Below, one piece after another: positions 54,261 through 64,000 of a stretch of 64,000 bases of DNA (positions within the stretch are counted from its first letter, which is position 1; the number at the start of each line of letters is the position of its first letter). The stretch lies in the NCBI GenBank assembly GCA_015680685.1, contig MNCI01008033.1:950000-1013999 (forward strand). Direction: 5' to 3'. Under the pieces are notes generated by a model. That model was not told the origin of the DNA. It did not search any database and saw only the letters and a program-made list of their open reading frames with translations. The stretch comes from Gnetum montanum (Eukaryota; Streptophyta; Gnetopsida; Gnetales; Gnetaceae). The position numbers and the translations under genes were made by a program.

Positions 54261-54707
54261 TATCTATCTCTTTTTAGTATATATATCATTTTTTTACTTC
54301 ATTAAAGCTTATTTGATTGTTAACTATATTTGATATTTATCATATAAATTTGCTAAAAATCATTAGTATATCTCTTTATATTTTATCAATTAGTAAGGTA
54401 TTTCTTAGTTAGGAGGGTGTCATACCCTAAAATAATTATTAATAATGAAGAAATTTAGAGTATATCAAAAGCCTCATAGTAACTAGACACCATTAAAAAT
54501 ATGAAAAGAAAAAAATTTCCAATTTTAAAATTATTTACTTAGGTGTACAACCTTACAATTGATACTTTCAAAAAATAAGTGAAGAAAATTAATTATTAGT
54601 AGGAAGGAATGTTCTAGTCCTAACAAAATTTACATTATTTTTAACATCCATGTTTAAACATAAAATAGTAAAAGGATTTAAAATAGAGAGTTATGACTTA
54701 ATACCTA
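54261..54707. other. unassigned AT-rich spacer
   Basis: Nothing recognised. TGTCATACCCTAAAATAATT at 54419 resembles an LTR start, but no matching end was found. Confidence 0.3.
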
Positions 54708-55525
54708 GTGAGGACCAAGCTACAATAACCCAAAAGTATAATTTCAACCTTCAAACTTGTAAATTTAATTAAAAAACAAGGAAGAAATATTTCTTTATTC
54801 TTGCTAAAAAATTAAAAGGAAAATACAAATGTTGGAAGATACTCCCTAGGACAAAGAATAGTTCAAGAGAATCTCATATAACACACTCATAAAACACATT
54901 TAAACTCATTTTGCAATGGCTATACAACCTTATAGCATGGAAGCTCAATTGGAACTCAATCTCACTCATACCAAACACACTCTTTTAGTTCTCTTTAAAA
55001 CTCTCCTCTTCCAAATGAAAGGCCTTGATGCCTATTTGTATCCTTTTCTCCATATTTCAACATGCAAAATATAAATTTATGGACATTGTTTTAAATGCAA
55101 GAGACGTCTTGAATGTGTGGGAGACATCCCATCTAAGAGTTGGAAAACTTAGAGGAGATGTCTTGTTGCTACGTGAGATGTCTTGTTGCTACATGAGATG
55201 TCTTGGAGGAGACATCTTGCTACAATTTGAGACATCTCTCTTGAGTTATGACATAATACAAGAGACATCTATTTCCCCCAGGAGATGTCTATCCTTTATA
55301 AAAGATGTTTTGGCTTGCACAAAGACATCTTTCCAAATATAACTACTCAACTCTAAACTTCTTCTTGAAAGTCCTCATAATCCAAATACATCTTCAATTG
55401 TCTTCTCTTGTCCCTTGGAACATTAAAAACAATATGAAAATACAAAACACATCTATACTACAAAGAGCACATCCAAAATCATAGTTTATTGAGGAAATTA
55501 CATGGGCTATGTGATGTTCTTATCA
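54708..55525 (-). repeat. 3' LTR of F
   Basis: The inner border (GATGTTCTTATCA) resembles that of C; the outer start TGAGGACCAAGC is approximate. Dense AGATGTCTTG/GAGACATCT motifs at 55098-55335. Confidence 0.5.
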
Positions 55526-55822
55526 TCTTTTCCACCCTTAAAATGAAAACTTATTTTCAAGTTAGCTATATACTTGGGATAGCATTATGCCCCCATAAAG
55601 CCAAATCCTTCTCATGAACCCATATTGCATTTTTAGGTTCATGATCATTCCAATGCATCAAATACTCATGCATCTTTCAATTCCTTATGGTTCTAGCTTC
55701 CTTTTCTTGCAACACAATAGGTTTTCTTGATGGTTTGGATGACTTTGGATCTTCTAGTGCATCTTTGAGGATCTCAAGACTATCCTTCAAATTATATGTA
55801 AATACCTTGCCATGAAAATGTC

Positions 55823-56714
55823 TTAAATTTCAAACATTAAAACACAAGAAAATGAAAAATGATTAGGAATATCAAGCTCATAAGCATTGTCATTCACTTT
55901 GTTCCTAATTTGAAATGGACCAATCTTCTTAGACTTGAGCTTAGAGAAGTTTACATTTCTTAGCCTCTCCTTGTCCAAATGGAGCCATACATAATCTTCA
56001 ACATTAAAGACCACCTTCTTCTTTCCCAAGTTCTTGGTGGTAGCAACTTCTTTTGCTTTGCCTTCAAGTTCTTTCTTCACTTTCTTATGCAAGTCTTGCA
56101 TGGTTTTTACAAAATCAAAGCTAACATGGGCACAATCATTAAATTTTCTCAAATCATCTACCATCCTAGGAGAATATCCATAATTAATGTCAAATGGATT
56201 TTTCCTAATGCTAGAGTGACAAGGATTATTATAACTAAACTTAACATGTGACAAAATATTTTTCCATCTATTGTGTTGATCCTCACAAAGACATCTCAAA
56301 GTTTTGAGCAATAATTTATTTGCAACTTTAGTTTAATTATTAGTTTGTAGATGATAGTCACTAGAAAAGAATAATTTGGTGCCCAAGAATTTCTACAATG
56401 AGCTCCAAAAAAGGCTTGTAAATTTAACATCATTATTACTTATAGTGTTCAATGGGAGACCATGTAATTTTACAACATTTTGGAAATACAAGTCAGCAAC
56501 ATAAGATGCATCATTACTTCTCTATCAACAATAATAAAATGGAATCATGACTAGCTTGTATCTTGGGAATTCCATAAATAAAATCCATAGAGATACTTTT
56601 CCATGAAGCATTAAGAATTGGGAAAGATAAATAGTGTCTAACAATATCCTTATCTTCCTTGAATTTTTCATAAACAAAAAAATTTCTAATAAATTTATTT
56701 ATATCATTTCTCAT
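55823..56714 (-). pseudogene. integrase of F, core and C-terminal part
   Basis: The segment 56714-56514 has the end of the zinc domain and S-M-D-F-I-Y-G-I-P-K, the first Asp of the core. The stretch 56513-56312 is broken. The open part 56311-55823 (162 codons) has L-R-C-L...N-R-W-K-N-I-L, V-K-F-S-Y-N-N, N-P-F-D-I-N-Y-G, D-Y-V-W-L-H-L and I-G-P-F-Q-I. It aligns closely with E 51030-51560. Confidence 0.75.
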
Positions 56715-57771
56715 ACCTAGCTAGTAGCAGCTCTTCCCCATTATTGACCTTTTGGTATGTCAAAACCTAAAGGAAAATGGAGAATATACAATTTTTTTTT
56801 GTGGATAATGTGTTTGCAAGACATGAACAAGAACTCCACAATGAGATCTGAGAACTCAAGGAAGCAAGGTCTACAACAAGATGATAAAATGAAGACCACA
56901 TAGGCAAGATGAGAGCATGGATGAGTATGGATGAAAATAAAGGCTACAAAGAAAAAGGAAGATGCTCCAAGGATTGGTAAGAAGCCAAATTACCAAGAGA
57001 AAGCCTTAGAAAACAAAGCCCAAAAGTTGAGGACACATCTCCTAAAAATAGGAGATGTCTCTATCTTAGAGTAGACAGCTCCCTAAATACATTCCATAGA
57101 AGACATTCCATTTTCTAATGAGATGTCTCTCCTAAATTGATGTCAATCTCATGTAGACATCCCAACTTCAAAGAAGACATCTACACTAGCCATTTAGTAG
57201 CCACTGCATGAATTCTGAGGAGTTTTTAGAAACAATGAAGCTATAAGAAGATACCAAAATCTTGGGAATTATGCAAGCACTGTTCACAAAAGATCAATCA
57301 TTGTCTATTCTATGCTATTGTATTCTTGTTCTTCATTGTAACATCATTTTCTTGGTTGTATGTTATATTGAGATTCAACTATAAGAACTTGTAAATTTAG
57401 TTTCATTCTTTCCTTTTGTCTTTTTCTTTTTCTATAGCCCTAAGGTGTTGATGTACTTCTTCCGAGAAGGCATCCACATTAAGCTTGTTGGGGCCTTGTG
57501 GGGTTGAGTGGTTTTGTAGCATCAAAGCACTCTAGAGTAGAGTTCAATTTTGTAACAGTTGTGGGATCCTTGAAATCACATTTTGAACTTGTTGGGACCT
57601 TGCAAGGTTTAGTGGTTTTGTAGTGATGAAACACTCCAATGCAAAACTTAGACCTTGTACAGTGAAACATCGTGAAAATTACGGGTCGGCCTCAGGCGAA
57701 GATTTGTAATTTAAGTAAGAACGCGCCTCGAATTTGTCTTGGAGTTTATTACGCTCATCACGCTGCCAACA

Positions 57772-58527
57772 AAAGGATGATGTTTGCTGCGATTACCAAA
57801 AGGTTGCTCTTGTTTCTCTGATCAAGGCGATAAGTGTTCCCTTGTTCAGAAAATGCTCTTGTCCTCTTGATCTGCTGCCAACAAAAAGCGCTAAGTGCTC
57901 TGGTGCTCTGGTTTGTTAACTTGTCAACTTGTCCACTCTCTTTCTAAGATCCCCCCCTCCTTTTGTATATTTGTCAGCTGGAGCATTTATAGTCCGCGAC
58001 ACGCGCAACCCTGATGATGTGGGCCCGAATGTCGCGGATCCTATTGGCGAGATTCTTTTAAGTCAAACTGGGACTATGCACAACACGCTCATCGAACTGC
58101 GACTACGCTCAACACGCTCGTTTGCGTGCTGTGCGTGTAAAGAGCAGACCCATGGGCATGTCTCGGCTGTGTTTCCGCTCATTTGCTTTGTGTTGCGTGT
58201 ATGAGCGCACTGACGTAAAAACAATGAGTTCAAAATCGTTTTACGCTCATCACGCAGCTGTGCGTGGCAAAGCGTAAATGTGACGCACGCTCACTACGCA
58301 GCCGCGCGTGGTGAAGCGTAAATGTAACGTACGCTCACTACGCAGCCGTGCGTGGTGAAACGTAAACCAAGTCTTAACTTACGTTCATCACACAACTGCA
58401 CGTGATAAAGCGTAAATAATGCATAACTTACGCTTACCACGCAGCGGCGCATGGTGGAGCGTAAGGAGCGTGCAACTTTGAATCATGGCCCACGCACTGG
58501 TACGCACCGCAGCGTGAATGAGCGTAA
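57772..58527 (-). repeat. left arm of the 756-bp inverted repeat
   Basis: Reverse complement of 58852-59607 over its full length, with only scattered mismatches by eye. It contains a mirrored TATA box (TATAAATG on the minus strand, plus 57984-57991). Confidence 0.9.
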
Positions 58528-58767
58528 TAGGCTCCGAGACAGTTAAAGACGAATTTGGCTAAGGACAAGTTTACGCTCCGTCACGCACAGCAGCGTGATG
58601 AGCGTAATAAGCTCCGAGACAGCCAAAGGCTAATTTGGTTAAGGACAAGTTTACGCTCCATCACGCACGGCAGCGTGATGAGCGTAATAGGCTCCGAGAC
58701 AGCTAAAGGCGAATTTGTCCAAGAACAAGTTTACGCTCTATCACGCACGGCAGCGGGATGAGCGTAA
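58528..58767 (+). repeat. three 80-bp tandem repeats in the palindrome spacer
   Basis: Units start at 58528, 58608 and 58688, each beginning TA(A/G)GCTCCGAGACAG and ending GATGAGCGTAA; a partial fourth starts at 58768. Each ends with a TTACGCTC...GAGCGTAA quasi-palindrome. Confidence 0.95.
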
Positions 58768-58851
58768 TAAGCTCCAAAACAGTTGAAGGCAAAATCCAGA
58801 GAGGCATGACAAGTCGGCACTTTTTCTTGCGGCGCATAACATAAGTGGCCT

Positions 58852-59607
58852 TTACGCTCGTTACGCAGCGGTGCGTACCAGTGCGTGGGCCATGATTCAA
58901 AGTTGCATGCTCCTTACGCTCCACCACGCGCCGCTGCGTGGTAAGCGTAAGTTATGCATTATTTACGCTTTATCACGCGCAGTTGTGTGATGAACGTAAG
59001 TTAAGACTTGGTTTATGTTTCACCACGCACGGCTGCGTAGTGAGCGTACGTTACATTTACGCTTCACCACGCGCGGCTGCGTAGTGAGCGTGCGTCACAT
59101 TTACGCTTTGCCACGCACAGCTGCGTGATGAGCGTAAAACGATTTTGAACTCATTGTTTTTACGTCAGTGCGCTCATACACGCAACACAAAGCAAATGAG
59201 CGTAAACACAGCCGAGACACGCCCATGGGTCTGCTCTTTACACGCACAGCACGCAAACGAGCGTGTTGAGTGTAGTCGCAGTTCGATGAGCGTGTTGTGC
59301 GTAGTCGCAGTTCGACTTAAAAGAATCTCGCCAACAGGATCCGCGACATTCGGGCCCACATCATCAGGGTTGCGCGTGTCGCGGCCTATAAATGCTCCAG
59401 CTGACAAATATACAAAAGGAGGGGGGGGATCTTAGAAAGAGAGTGGGCAAGTTGACAAGTTAACAAACCAGAGCACCATAGCACTTAGCGCTTTTTGTTG
59501 GCAGCAGATCAAGAGGACAAGAGCATTTTCTGAACAAGGGAACACTTATCGCCTTGAATAGAGAAACAAGAGCAACCTTTTGGTAATCGCTGCAAACATC
59601 ATCCTTT
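58852..59607 (+). repeat. right arm of the 756-bp inverted repeat
   Basis: Contains the TATA box TATAAATG (59387-59394) in the orientation of the LTR, with U3 palindromes to its left and the transcribed R region to its right. Confidence 0.9.
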
Positions 59608-60418
59608 AGCAAAAATAGAACACAGCCCGCCTGAGCCCTAACAGCAGATCTACCCGAAGCAAAGAAGCAGAACGGGAATTACAGAGTCGTCTCGCCCAGT
59701 TAGCAGGTTCTATCGTTCGAAAGATCGACAGACTTCAGAGCTTGACCATTCCTGCACCTAGGCTTTGGGTCTACAAGGTAGATCGGATTTCTGTCCACAC
59801 AGTTTTCTTGTTGTTTTGTGCTCATTTTGTATCTAGTTGTTGGGGGTTTTCTCCCATTGTAACGTAATATACACGCAAATATACATCTGATCCAGCATTG
59901 AAACATAGATCTTTGATCTTTGCGACATCTACTTGTTTTTTCTCTCCCGGTTAGCATCTTTCCGGTGTTTTAGCGTTATCCTCATAGCGATCCATCTATG
60001 TCATTGTCTCCCTATTTTACGATCTCTCGCAACAAATCACGTCACGCAAAAAAATCCGTAATCGTTACCGCTTTTACTGATCCGTAAGTCCCTGTCTGAT
60101 CGACAAGACCGTTCAGGGCACCGCGGATTCGTTTTTCCAGCTTAGCCCTCACGCGGATCCGTGGTTAAAACTGTGTACGCCGGAATATCGGTCGGTATTT
60201 CCAGCTGCCAACATTTTCTGTCGTTACATACAGGGTATGGTGCCCTTCAAACCACATTTTATTGAGAAACAAAGTTTAGAGGTGTGCACAAATTCTACCC
60301 TTCAAGTGTGGACATACCCAAGTTGAAGAACCATGTAAAATTTGGTGTGTTTTTGTGGTAGGTGCAATTTTAATTCAAGAACTTATTTAACCCCCCTTCT
60401 AAGTTCTTGATCCACAAG

Positions 60419-60432
60419 TAGTATCAGAGCCT
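60419..60432 (+). other. primer binding site of the copia remnant, tRNA-Met type
   Basis: TAGTATCAGAGCC, one base from TGGTATCAGAGCC, just after the LTR end. Confidence 0.75.
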
Positions 60433-60490
60433 GGTACTCTTACGTTTATGCTTCAACTTTCAAGAGTGAACTGTGGAGGGGACATCCTAC

Positions 60491-60683
60491 ATGAAGCTAC
60501 AAATGTTTGATGGGTTTAATTTTGCTTATTGGAAGGCAAGGATGTAAGGCTTCTTTGAGTTAATACAATTTGAGGTATAGGAGTCTATCCTTGAAGGTTG
60601 CACACCACCTGTCAACAGTGCATCAAAGGCCCTCAAGCCATAGAGTAAGTGAATGTAGAAGGAAAGAGATATGTTCATGTATG
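60491..60683 (+). pseudogene. copia gag N-terminus
   Basis: The frame from ATG 60491 reads M-F-D-G-F-N-F-A-Y-W-K-A-R-M, the F-x-G-x-N-[FY]-x-x-W motif of Ty1/copia gag, then E-G-C-T-P-P-V. Stops occur after the first 18 codons and several more times. It is cut by G2 at 60684. Confidence 0.7.
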
Positions 60684-62291
60684 TGTAACGACGGAAAATG
60701 CCGGCAGCTGGAAAATACCAAACACAATCCCGTGTACACAGTTTTAACCAAGGATCTGCGCGAGGGCTATGCTGGAAAAACGAATCCGCGGCACCCTGAA
60801 CGGTCTTGTCGATCAGACAAGGACTTACTAATCAGTAAACCGATGAAGATTACGAATATTTCGTGGAACGATATGATTCGGCGATGTGTGAAATGAGAGA
60901 AAAGCGATGTAGATGAATGGTAATGACGATGATAACATCAACACGACAACTGGAATCAGACACGAGAGAAACGCGTAATTGCAAGATCTATAGTTTGACC
61001 AGGGAAAAAAAGTATTTTGTATATTCAAGTTACACTGGGGAGACCCCGATTGTTTTGTACAAGCAAACACAAAGCAACAAGAAGCAAGCAAACTGTCTAA
61101 GCAGAAGTGCAGAATAGAATCCGATCTACCTTGTAGGCCGGAGAAGGGATGCAAGGAAGGTCAAGTTCTAACGTCTATTGATCAACTGCTTCTGATCAAT
61201 AGAAACTCACAAACCACATCAGATGATGTCTGGATCTCTGATTTGCTCCTTTTGCCTTAGGTAGTCTCTGCTCAAAATTGCCGATAATCACCAATGGAGA
61301 AAGTTGTGTCTTCACCAGAGGGGAATCGCTCTTATTGCCAATGCTCAAGCCAAGTGTCTCTTGTCTCTGTCGGAAGGTGATGCTGTCAACAATTGCCAAA
61401 GTGCTGCTCTCTCTGTCTCTGCTCAAGGTGATAAGTGCTCCTGTGCTCAGAAAAATGTCCTTGCCTCTTTAATTTGCCAACCCCTGTATCTTTGTCAACT
61501 GGGGTATTTATAGGCCGCGACGTCCTGTAGAAAATGCACAACCCTGATGACGTGTACCCTAGATGTTTCAGGTACTGTTGACCTGACCTTTTCGTGTCAA
61601 ATTTTATGACTACGCACAATACGCTCGTTTGCGTATTGTGCGTGTGAAGAACAAATGTGCGTCGGGCATGTTTCAATTGTCTTTAGGTTATATTACGCTC
61701 ATTCGCGTTGCTTTGCGTGCAAGAGCGTAACATAACATGGAAGATAACTGATTCAAGCTGTTTTACGCTCGTTTACGCAGCCACGCATAATGAAGCGTAA
61801 ATGATGTTTAGCTTGGCGATGCAATACGCTGTGATACGCTTCGTTGCGTATGATGAGCAATCTACATGCCAAGAGAGAAGGGTTGATCTGTTGCACTTCC
61901 TTAGACTTTGCCTTTGACTATTTTGGAGCTCATTACGCTGCCGTGTGTAACAGAGCGTAAACCTGGCCTTGATCAAAAGCCTTAGCAAAATATATGAGAA
62001 GTCGCATGTTACACTCCTCAAGCCTCTCCACATGTCAAAGTAAATAGCCTTCTGATGCCGGATTATGTTTGAACAGAATCACGCTAAGCGCTATTACGCT
62101 GTGTCGCGTGATATAGCATAAATAGAGAAAGCATAGAAAGATTAGGAATTTGCATAGGAAGTCGAAGACTTGATGCTACGTGCCTCTTGGTCTTGCTCTG
62201 TCTTATTCTCCCTTCTGGAATTCTGACATGCGCCCTTGCCTGAATTGCGAATCTTTGCCTAAGGCCGACTCGTAATTTTCACGGTGTTTCA
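60684..62291 (-). repeat. 3' LTR of G2
   Basis: TGAAACACCGTG...CGTCGTTACA on the minus strand, 1608 bp, colinear with 23428-25008. TATA box at plus 61505-61512; quasi-palindromes around 61630-62120. Confidence 0.9.
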
Positions 62292-62308
62292 ATGGACCCT
62301 GTTTGTTG
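62292..62308 (-). other. polypurine tract of G2
   Basis: Minus strand CAACAAACAGGGTCCAT before the LTR, compare 25009-25025. Confidence 0.7.
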
Positions 62309-63400
62309 ACGGTTAGAGGGCTGGCCTGAAAGACGTCGACAAAGAATACGAAACACCGGATTGGTAGAAGCAAGAACAACATCCATCCATGGCTACCCAA
62401 GCGTTGCCCTGTCAACATGGAAGAGCAAAGCTGGAGGGAATGGGAGATAGAATGACATAGTAGGAAAGAGGTTCGAGGAAGATGTAAAATGAGTCAGGAT
62501 GGTAGGAGTATGGAATACGCTTACTGAACACACAAAAACGTACGCACACTTATGTCAATAGGAATGCTTTCAGACGAGTGTAGTGCATCAGCCTAAGATT
62601 TCTCTGTCAGCGATTATAGCAGGAATGCTTGCAAAAGGAGCATGGTGCATCACTTCTGCGATATCTCTGCTACAGCGATTAACCGTGTTATGGGCTTGGT
62701 TGTAGTGCGAGTGTGAAAGATGGGTGTTTTTGTATGTAGCTTTTGCATACAGGAAGCAGGTGGTAGGGATGAGAGCTAAGAGTAGGATTATGAGAGGTAT
62801 AGGCATGAAGTTCTAAGTGGTCGGGCAAACCTGAGCAGCCATCTCAAAATGCTATTGTTCTTCACTGCTCAGATGAACGCATTTTTGAACGACATCCTCG
62901 AAACAAGTAACTTGCAACCACAGAAGAAAATAGAAAATGCCATTGCTCGTGCGAACAAGAGGCGAGGTTGTCGAAACGAGCGCCACTTGATGCGAGATAG
63001 GGCGCTCGGGCCGTGAAGAAGGAGCTGTAGCATGAGGCCGAAACCTTCCATCTCAACGCTCAGCCCAGCATATCGCCGCCAAAAGGCATCAAACACAGTG
63101 CAGCTAACTGGTTGTGCAAGGAACCAGCTAGATGAATTTGCGAAGCCAGCGTCTGATAGTGATGATCGGCAGAGGTCTCTGAGGTCGCTGTCGACGAGGA
63201 TTTCGTCGAGGCTCCAGCTGACAAAACTAAACCCTCAGACGTACCATCGCTGCAATGGGCGCAACAACGGCATCTCCGAGGGGTCAGTAGTATGCCTCTC
63301 AGCTCGTCCGAGGAATCAGTAGGATGCTAGTGGGGTGGTGACGCTGAGATTGTCCCAGTATCCCACCCTCTCCGTCGCGCAGATATACAAGGATGATCAC
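62309..63400 (-). other. 3' non-coding region of G2
   Basis: Colinear with 25026-26180. Short open frames here are not shared between the two copies, so no gene is called. Confidence 0.65.
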
Positions 63401-63414
63401 GCTTGCTTGATTTG

Positions 63415-64000
63415 CATGTCAGCAGTCTGTAAGTCTCAGTTTTAAGTCCTGGTAGACTGTCATTGCTGGTTTTAAGTCTCAGTAGACTATGGTCCCAGTT
63501 TAAAGTCCGGGCAGACCAAGAAATGCTAGTTTTATGTCGTAGCGGACGGTGGCATGTCTGATTTATGGTCTCAGCAGACCGTGCTGTGGATGTCAGTTTT
63601 GTGTCATGACCCAAGGATAGAGCTGTGCTAGTTTTGTGTCTCAGCAGACAGCCACTTACCTTTGCCAATTTTATGTCATAGCGGACAGCCGATGCCAGTT
63701 TAGCGTTGTGGCAGACATGTGCAAAAGATGCCAATTTTTCGTCTTGGCGGACCTGTACAACATTGCCAGTTTTACGTCGTAGCGGATGGTTACAGCTTGC
63801 CAGTTTAGCGTCGTAGCGGACGGTCAGTGCCAAGAATGCCAGTTTTACGTCGTAGCGGACTGTGGCTGCCAATTTAGCGTCGTAGCGGACGAGTATTGCC
63901 AGTTTAACGTCGTGGCGGACGAGTATTGTCAGTTTAGCGTCGTAGCGGACGTGTATTGCCAGTTTAGCATCGTAGCGGACGTTCATTGCCATACTTGCTG
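63415..64000 (-). repeat. tandem repeats encoding VRYDAKLA-like units (G2)
   Basis: Degenerate copies of GCCAGTTTAGCGTCGTAGCGGAC; the last stretch (about 63870-64000) has a regular 30-bp period, giving a ten-residue period on the minus strand. The array runs off the window. A 221-codon open frame spans it (63992-63327). Confidence 0.85.

Larger units (their letters stand above)
54708..56757 (-). mobile_element. Ty3/gypsy element F, 3' part only
   Basis: Minus-strand integrase followed by a polypurine-like tract (55526-55540, plus TCTTTTCCACCCTTA) and a 3' LTR ending at 55525. Everything upstream of the integrase zinc domain is missing; the copia-type LTR starts there. The LTR resembles C in layout. 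Confidence 0.65.
57658..60233 (+). mobile_element. solo LTR of family G with long inverted repeat, TSD TACAG
   Basis: The LTR spans 57663-60228, from TGAAACATCGTGAAAATTACG to TTTTCTGTCGTTACA, the same ends as the G1 and G2 LTRs but in plus orientation and 2566 bp long. TACAG flanks both sides. Its extra length is an inverted duplication of the U3-R region around a tandem-repeat spacer. No internal region is present. Confidence 0.9.
56758..60416 (+). repeat. copia-type 5' LTR, split by the G solo LTR
   Basis: Sequence 56758-57662 and 60229-60416 is one block: repeats of CTTGTTGGG-CCTTG near 57484 and 57590, and the end CTTGATCCACA directly before a tRNA-Met primer site. The left start TGTCAAAACC is a guess. 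A patch at 57030-57195 carries AGATGTCT motifs. Confidence 0.5.
60684..64000 (-). mobile_element. Tat-lineage element G2, 3' end (continues past the window)
   Basis: 3' LTR at 60684-62291, polypurine tract, and the same 3' region as G1 up to the window edge. The coding part lies beyond 64000. The plus-strand flank base run GTATG at 60679-60683 would be the TSD to look for on the other side. Confidence 0.88.

Noticed and set aside
54419-54707. TGTCATACCC as the start of another solo LTR
   Set aside because: No matching CA end or TSD could be found.
57929-59407. Two similar small proteins (57929-58204 plus, 59407-59174 minus)
   Set aside because: They are the same LTR promoter sequence read on the two arms of the inverted repeat, and hold the TATA regions.
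63327-63992. 221-codon open frame (and the 160-codon frame at 26204-26686) as a real protein gene
   Set aside because: Openness follows from repeat units that are mostly multiples of three; several units are in other frames and flanks are non-coding.
63415-64000. Regular short repeats with spacers, superficially CRISPR-like
   Set aside because: Repeats are degenerate, spacers are short and similar to each other, and the array lies in the 3' region of a plant LTR retrotransposon; no cas genes.

Overview
This is nuclear DNA of a large-genome plant, built almost entirely of nested, decaying retrotransposons. The evidence is plant LTR retrotransposons with 5-bp target-site duplications (TSDs), primer sites matching plant tRNA-Asp and initiator tRNA-Met, Tat-lineage polymerase with a second (archaeal-type) RNase H, a Ty1/copia gag remnant, and LINE pieces with DUF4283-like and RT domains. 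No ordinary host gene, rRNA or tRNA gene is visible. The old, stop-ridden copies would suit a gymnosperm or another giant genome, but the species cannot be told from this window.

Families (names are mine). B: Athila-like, tRNA-Asp primer, a gag and a second ORF (ORF2) but no pol; copies A (3' end only, 1-1204), B1 (5605-14259, TSD CACTT, + strand) and B2 (36805-45967, TSD AAACT, - strand). C, D, E, F: Ty3/gypsy elements with tRNA-Met primers where a primer site is visible, and LTRs rich in AGACATCT motifs; C (4095-16406, -) has gag-protease only and is split by B1; D (16407-22141, -) keeps gag to integrase; E (47278-52737, +) has lost most of its RT; F (54708-56757, -) is an integrase plus 3' LTR. 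G: Tat-lineage elements; G1 (23428-34550, -, TSD GGTGT), G2 (60684 to beyond 64000, -), and a solo LTR with a 756-bp inverted repeat (57663-60228, TSD TACAG). S: 575-bp solo LTR (17341-17915, TSD TCTTG) and a second copy split by G1. J: an ORF2-like pseudogene (34956-36181, -) next to that second S copy. H: degenerate direct repeats at 1205-3940. LINE remnants lie at 22150-22900 (+) and 52738-54260 (-), and a copia remnant at 56758-60683 (+).

Layout left to right: A inserted into H; C with B1 in its gag zinc knuckle; D, into whose integrase C inserted and whose RNase H carries S1; a LINE ORF1 remnant; the S2 LTR split by G1; J split upstream by B2; an unassigned stretch; E inserted at a LINE; F; a copia LTR split by the G solo LTR; and G2 running off the right edge.

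The most unusual logic is in family B. Both internal copies lack any polymerase, yet keep gag, a second LTR-like promoter in mid-element, a 67-70 nt GT-AG intron with a TACTAAC branch site directly before the ORF2 start, and ORF2 itself (plant-transposon-protein-like N-terminal half, coiled coil, conserved C-terminal motif). ORF2-like coding also occurs in J. This suggests a non-autonomous retroelement lineage with a separately expressed second gene. The second highlight is the G solo LTR, whose inverted duplication gives two mirrored TATA promoters facing outward and a potential long hairpin RNA.
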